From Chelonoidis abingdonii (Eukaryota > Chordata > Testudines > Testudinidae): a stretch of DNA of 64,000 nt. A program made the position numbers and the translations under genes. The notes below the pieces were generated by a model. It saw only the letters and a program-made list of their open reading frames with translations, ran no database searches and had not been told where the DNA came from. The DNA is taken from contig NC_133770.1 in the NCBI RefSeq assembly GCF_003597395.2, positions 288,689,098 to 288,753,097 of the forward strand, written 5' to 3'. The stretch's first letter is position 1; every line of letters begins with the position of its first letter. Of this stretch, positions 58,228 through 64,000 are shown piece after piece.

Positions 58228-58367
58228 GTTTCAGAGTGGTAGCCATGTTAGTTTGTATTAGCAAAAACAACGAGGTGTCCTTGTGGCACCTTAGTGACTA
58301 AAAAATTTTATCTGAACATAAACTTTTGTGGGCTAGACACCACTTCATCAGATGCATCCATGTTTTT
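58228..58367 (-). mobile_element. Hammerhead-like short retroposon, second subfamily
   Basis: This 140-bp minus-strand copy is flanked by GTATTATATTG at 58217-58227 and 58368-58378. On the minus strand it begins near ATGGATGCATCTGATGAAG (CTGATGA at 58351-58345) and ends GCTACCACTCTGAAACC. Here GAAA of the ribozyme-like core is changed to AAAA, which would inactivate a hammerhead. It differs from the 39941 copy in the body (CCACAAGGACACC against CCACAGGATTC). Confidence 0.8.
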
Positions 58368-59882
58368 GTATTATATTGTTCATTCTCTTTCACTTACTCC
58401 ATGGTATATTGTGATTATAATTTTACATCTACAGAAGTATCTTCTCTACTCTTATTATATAAGGTCACATCTTTTCCAGTGAAAGGAATTTCAGTCTAGT
58501 TTTTATGTCTTGATAAATTTGCACTCTTGTACCTGGTAGACCTGTTTCCTCAATGCTTTTTCATTTTTATATTAGACCTTATTGTGATAATTTGTAACAC
58601 AAATATACTTCTGGTAATTTAACCTTTTCTTACTGCAAAGCTGACTGCAAATCCAACTGCTTTCCACCCAAGTTTCAGAAATTTACTTCCATCAGATGCA
58701 TTTTCCTTTCTGGTAGTTATTGAAACTCAACAAATTCAGCCACTGTGCATGCGGGTTAATCCATTTCGATACTGAGGTCGGGCTTTTCTTTTTTAGCTAA
58801 GTGTATATTTTCAAGGCAAACTTACTTTTTTTTGCAAAATAAAGGAATGTCACTAAGTATAAGTGTCTTCTGTTCAAACTCCTCATCTCCATCAATGCAC
58901 ATTGAGATGTTTTATTACCATTTAGTGGCTGTTGAAGACTGTCTTTAAGGGTTTTTATATGAAGGTGCGCAAATTGATTTCAGATCTTAGATTATTCTTC
59001 ACATTGATTTCTCAAAGCTACCTTAAGCAAAAGGAGTATCATTTAGTTCTTTTCTCCTTTGGTTGTTTGGAAGGAGCTTCAGGTGTAGTCAAAATGGATA
59101 GTCTTCCTGTTTCTTCTTTACTACTTAGCTATATCACCTTAAAGTTTCAGTTATTTAAAATTATATTTTACATCCAAGAAACTTCCCTTTTACTCTGTTT
59201 CACTCTGCTACAACTGCACTGCCGTAGCTCCTTCCAGAAGACCTACAAGTGATTTAAAAATAAACAAGCCTCAAGCCCTTCAAATGAAGTAGGTAATCAC
59301 TGCGTAGGGATGAGTTCACATCACACCAAAATGCAGGCATCTCTGGTGTGAGATAGCAACTGTTTAACTTTTCGTAGCAAATTCTACCCAGGTATGTAAG
59401 ACTGGAAAATGAATACATTTATCTGACTCCGGAGAGGGAATTTAGAGAGCAGAGGGCAATTTCTTTAATTGTAATTTGATCAGGAGGACACTGGGATTAG
59501 TCACACAGTGATCTCTTACAAATAAGGTATCAGATTTTCAGTTCTAAGTCTTATCTAATTAAACTGCATTTCTATCAGCACAGCTTCCAAATATCATGGT
59601 GGGAAATGACGTTAGCACTGACTCTGAGGGAAAAGTGTCCAGTACTAAATTACCAAAGCTATTTCCAGCATCTCTGGTATTTTCTTAGTATTTCCTACAT
59701 AAGTACTGGCCTGGCCTAACTCTGATTGCCTTGAGGAATCTGATCACAGCACAAGATGGTCTGACTGCAGGCTATGTAATTCATATGCACACAGGCAACT
59801 TGGTTAAGATTGTCCTAAATTTAATAGCTATATCTACATACCAAGTAGACTTCCAGATTTGTGTGACAAACTACTAGTGTTA
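58368..59882. other. Intergenic sequence, no gene seen
   Basis: AT-rich unique sequence. A plus-strand open frame of about 100 codons near 58932 shows no recognised family, and I do not support it as a gene. Confidence 0.45.
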
Positions 59883-59947
59883 AATTCTGGCCCCAGAGAT
59901 GGCAATGAGCATTTTGCTATTGATGTCAGTGGGGCCAGGATTTCATC
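59883..59947. repeat. Short palindromic repeat (TCTGGCCCC ... GGGGCCAGGAT)
   Basis: The ends ATTCTGGCCCCA and TGGGGCCAGGATTT are inverted copies, with GATGTCAGTGGGG in the middle. A related copy occurs at 62011-62085. Confidence 0.6.
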
Positions 59948-59950
59948 CTT

Positions 59951-60690
59951 GGGGCTAGACCCATACATGGGATTTAGGCTCACCCTTGGAATGCCTAACT
60001 TTAGATTCCCTGCTGCCTACTGGAATCCACAGCCCCAAGTTAGGGGCCCAGTCTCCTCACACAATGCGCAGGGAAAGCAGAGGCCTGAGAATGGGATCCA
60101 CAGAATGCCAGCATGCTGAGCTCAGAGCAGTCCAAGATTAGCCAATAGGAAACTGAAGAGTGGAGTGTAGCCTAAACCACCCCTTCCTCCCCCGGGACTT
60201 AGTTGCCTATCCCCAGCTGGGATTCACTGCAGTGGATCCTCTCCTGGAGTTAGGTGTGTCAGCCAATTCTTACAAATCAAAAGGAGCAGCCACCACCCCT
60301 CCTCCATTAGTGCCTAGGGTACTCATGTGGAAGAGCTTGAGTCAAGTCCCTGTAATATCAGGTAGTGTGGGGATTTGAACCTGGGTTTCTTGTCTTTAGT
60401 GCAAGTGGTCTTGCCACTGGGTAAAGGGGAGCACCACCTCCTCTAGCTGTGTTTTATGCCAAGCCTTATCCAGTTGCTGTCCTCTAGTGCAGCCTCTGAG
60501 CATGTTTACCAGATTGGGGTCTGTTGGGCAATGCCGATTTTGAGGATCCCACTGGGGCTTAGATGTGAGCCGGGTGCACATGCCCCCTGGCCGATTTTAG
60601 GCACCAACAGGGTTAGCTGGCAGCTGTACAAGGGGGTTGAGGTTCTAAATTTTGGATTTAGGCACCTTAATCCCTTTGTAGATCTGGCCT
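59951..60690 (+). mobile_element. TIR element family copy 2
   Basis: It starts GGGGCTAGACCC and ends GGCACCTTAATCCCTTTGTA, then GATCTGGCC. Ends and interior motifs (GCACCAACAGGGTTAGCTGG, AATTTTGGATTTAGGC) match the 40152 element and the fragment at 51333. It is shorter than copy 1 because of internal deletions. No coding capacity. Confidence 0.6.
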
Positions 60691-63600
60691 TTGGTTCCAA
60701 TGTGCATTTCACAAGAGGTTATACATGTGTATGGGCAGCAGCAGTGTGCCTGGGCCTGGGCTTTAACTCTCACCAAGAGACAGTGGGCCTGATCTGCTGT
60801 CCTGTTAACCAGTTTTATACCACGTCTCAGTGGGAAACAATAAAGGTGGTATAAGAGAGTGGAGAACCTGACCATCTCTAGCAGTGGATGTTTCAGTTTC
60901 CACGTTGTCTCGTCAGTAATTAAGCTGATGTTTTTTTCTGAGGCGAGCATCTCCCTATCAGGGGCTGATGCTCATGATGTTTATAACAGCCACAAGAAAC
61001 AATTCCTGGAAATTTGAGTGTCATTAATAGATGTAATACTAATTTCCAATGGCAATGTGAATTGGGATAAGCCTGAAGTCATAGCTATTACTGCTTTTCA
61101 ATTTGGAGCTCTTAATCTGTACAGCTGAAGCAATTATATATTCAGAAAAAAGGGATAAAATGATTCTATATGCAATAATAAATCAGATCAAATTTGACGT
61201 TGATAGTTGGGAGTAGATTAAACTCTTTACAGGGGGAAATAAATTTAGTAAAATGAAAATTTTTTTGCCCTCCTATTTCCCCCCCTCATCCTCCCCCCGC
61301 CCGCTTTCTGTTCTGCTTAGGATCTTATACCATGCTCACCATTATTTTGTACTAAGCTGGCTATCTTAAAATAGAAGCACCCAGGACAATGATCATCCAA
61401 GAAATTTGGCCATGTGCTCAGGCAGACTTTTTGCAAACGGGGAGTTGAGAGGATGTTGCAGACAAACCCTTATTTTAAAAATGCTTAGAAACGTTAGCTG
61501 ACAGCAAACATAAAGCTGACTCAATATGTAGTTTTACTCTGAACTACCAAATTGTTCATCGGAAAACGTTAAGAACGTATGGCACAGTGACACAGCATTA
61601 ATAAACATGGCAAATTATGGAACAGGTTTAACAGACACCTCAAATCTTCTGCCAAACTCCTTGTAGGATCAAAATAATTTAGTTAATGAAGGCTTATGCC
61701 AAAAAATTATCAGAACTCTCTTTTAGTATATTAAACAGTGAAAATTACTCTTGTCCTTTCAAGATAGAAAGTTACCCTAGACTCCTTATGCTAGATAAAC
61801 AAGCTTCTGGTTTTATATCTGCCAGTCAGAGACAAAAATCAAACGTCAATCAGTTTGTACAGGTCAGTTTGTACTGTTGCAAACCTGAGAATTTTTTTTC
61901 ACAGATTGTTTTTATTATATTAATAGTATTATATAGATGTGTGGAACACAAATATAGGCTAGTAATTTTAACGGACAGTGAGATGTACTTTACGCAAATA
62001 AAATATTTAAGGTGAAATCCTGGTCCCAATTAAGTCAACGGAAGTTTTACCATTAACTTCAATGGGGCCAGCATCTCACTCTTGAACTTAAATTACTAAC
62101 TACTGTATACAGAATAGCCCACTTAAGAGAACCTACTGTCTTATTAGTAATTAGCTTCCATCTCCTGCAAAGTCCTGAGTGGTCTGGTTAATAGCAGTTT
62201 GTCCTATTAGTGAAGATTTGTTTGTTGAAAGACCCCCAAGTTGATGTCTTCATTCCCAAATCTTCCTTGGGGTAATTAATTTCACATTTTTCCCTTCTGT
62301 GTTTTCCCAGTTGTTATATTGCCTCATTATCTGTTGAATTAAGAATTATAGTGGTAGTATCCTGTCCTGTGTTAGTAGGAGACAAGATATACAAGGCATC
62401 TCCTTGAGAACCATATTGGCTTCTTATGAATGATTAATAGAATGGTTCCTGGTTTAGTTAAGTATTTCCCCATGGCATGACCACATGTGGCCTGCTCAAC
62501 AATCCTTTTCTTATGTAAAATAGCTATTCTTGCTTAAGATCGCTCATTTCTGTCTCTCATGCATGCAGCTGCTAGGGCATCAAAATATTACCTGAAGCCA
62601 GATTACCCTTTGTGGTTTTTGCTCAGCTGTGCTGCTGTGTTTTTATGGCAATATTTTGCTTTGTTTGTTTAAGAATTCCATTCAGAGTGCCTAAATATAG
62701 AGTTCATAGTAAATGACAAGTCTAAAATGAGCTGAATGCTACCTTGCTGTGTGCATTTTGAGAACGGTCATTTGTACGTCCATTCTGAGATGATGCGCCA
62801 GAGTGTCAGCTTGTGAAAATTAATTTGGCTCCTCTGATGTTTCAGCTTTTTACACCTACTGAGAATTTGGCCTGAAGTATATCAAAAAGCTAATATGTTT
62901 TCAGCAGTGGTGTTCCCTTGGATGCTACATTTTTTTTACTGGGGGACCTCGGAAGTATTCTACCCATTAGTAAATTACAGGACAACATCTACTGATTCAG
63001 CTGACTAGCAAAAGATTGCTACTTAATAAAGGGAAAACAACTGAAGGTTGATGACAGAGCATATTGAGGGAGGAGAGTACATGAGCCTGAGTGAGTTATT
63101 CCATTTCAGTGACCAACAAGATGCATGTCAGGGACTGTAGGGAAGTTTCTTCTTGTTTTTTGTGATTGTAATTTGGACCTTCATTTTTAATTGATCATGA
63201 CTGGCATTGTAACACTGGTTTTGTAAAAAAAAAAAAACAAATGATGGTGTCTCTGAAGAAATTAAAGGAGGAGAAAAACAGTTATATCCTTTTGATAGGA
63301 CACTCCCCCTCCCCAAATCATTAGGTTCTAACAACCCTTATTTACGATGGGTCTGCTCTGCAGTGGAAATTGAGACTTGGGAAGTGAAAAGCACTGCATC
63401 ACAGTACAAATTCCTGAGCTCTCTAGTCCCTGTAGACAATGGTTTTATATATTTATTTTATTTAAATTAACAGATTTTGCTGGGCAACCACATGATAGCT
63501 GCTCATTTTCAAAGTATCAGCCCTCTTGTTACCATCTGTCTAGTAAGATCATTTGTCAGCATTATGTGTTGGTATCTATCTTAGGTACTTATAGGGCACC

Positions 63601-64000
63601 TGTTATGATGGTATCTGAGCACCTCACGTTCTTTAATTTATTTATCATCACAACACCTCAGTGAGGTTGGGAAGTGCAATTACCCCCATTTTGCACATGG
63701 AGGATTGAGAGTCTCAGTGACTTGCCTGAAGTCAAGGGGAGGTTTGTAGCAGTGCAGAGACTTAAACTGAGGTCTTCAAAGTCTTAGACTGGTGTTTTAA
63801 TCTCCTTTTCTGTAGCTCAGGGCTACATGTCATCAGGGTCACCTGCCTTAGAACAATAACGCATTCAGTATGGTGTAAGGCACAAACTGAAAGATTTATA
63901 AGTGCCACAATTGAAAAATCGTGGTATGAACTTCAGACTAATGTTTATCTACTTTTTAAAAAAATATTTTGATAGGCACCTTTCGGAAGTGCCAAAAAAA
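60691..64000. other. Intergenic tail, no gene seen
   Basis: Mostly unique AT-rich sequence. A short palindromic repeat with ACTTCAATGGGGCCAG lies at 62011-62085. No coding sequence is supported. Confidence 0.5.
62011..62085. repeat. Short palindromic repeat, second copy
   Basis: Contains AATCCTGGTCCCAATTAAGT and the inverted-type ACTTCAATGGGGCCAGCATC, the same family as the repeat at 59883. Confidence 0.6.

Noticed and set aside
60456..60854. Plus-strand open frame of 132 codons
   Set aside because: Lies mostly within the TIR element copy 2 and has no recognised domain.

Overview
The window is the 3' part of one vertebrate gene set in a very repeat-rich intron landscape. Three coding exons on the + strand (23832-23914, 51599-51657, 53896-53987) join in phase and encode the tyrosine-rich C-terminus of KHDRBS3 (SLM2/T-STAR), a STAR-family RNA-binding splicing regulator. 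The last exon carries the stop codon and a short 3' UTR ending at a poly(A) signal at 54487. The host is most likely a cryptodiran turtle: there is a turtle-type tRNA-derived SINE (46488-46668), abundant CR1 LINEs, DIRS retrotransposons, and sauropsid hAT-type and palindromic MITEs.

Layout. 1-23831 is intron upstream of the first visible exon. It holds three DIRS-type tyrosine-recombinase retrotransposons in the same orientation as the gene. DIRS-A (2719-8835) is structurally complete: inverted terminal repeats, internal complementary region, gag, and RT/RNase H/methyltransferase-like/tyrosine recombinase in one frame. It carries a few stop codons and one frameshift, and it sits inside a CR1. 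DIRS-B (12959-20881) is much older and has been broken up by a hAT MITE, CR1 fragments and a compound insertion. DIRS-C (about 21130-23542) keeps only the 3' half. The 27.7-kb intron between the first two exons holds an endogenous-retrovirus env tail with a 3' LTR start, several CR1 copies (one about 4 kb with ORF1 and ORF2), hAT elements, a solo LTR inside a palindromic element, a CpG-rich multi-hairpin MITE, the SINE, and a TIR element with internal palindromes. The 2.2-kb last intron is mostly unique. From 54513 to the end is intergenic DNA with a few repeats and a possible alternative terminal exon.

Most informative observations. (1) DIRS-A reads as a single pol frame overlapping gag. (2) Old insertions can be dated relative to one another from exact target-site duplications: GGGACAAG, CGTATACC, TAGAATTAAA, CCTCC. 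(3) A 130-140-bp retroposon family is present in several copies; each has a constant 3' end and 8-11-bp target duplications, and its 5' end resembles a hammerhead-ribozyme core. (4) Two unannotated acceptor-plus-poly(A) segments (27786-28140 and 57656-57900) would give KHDRBS3 different C-termini if used. No tRNA, rRNA, CRISPR or other protein-coding host gene was recognised.
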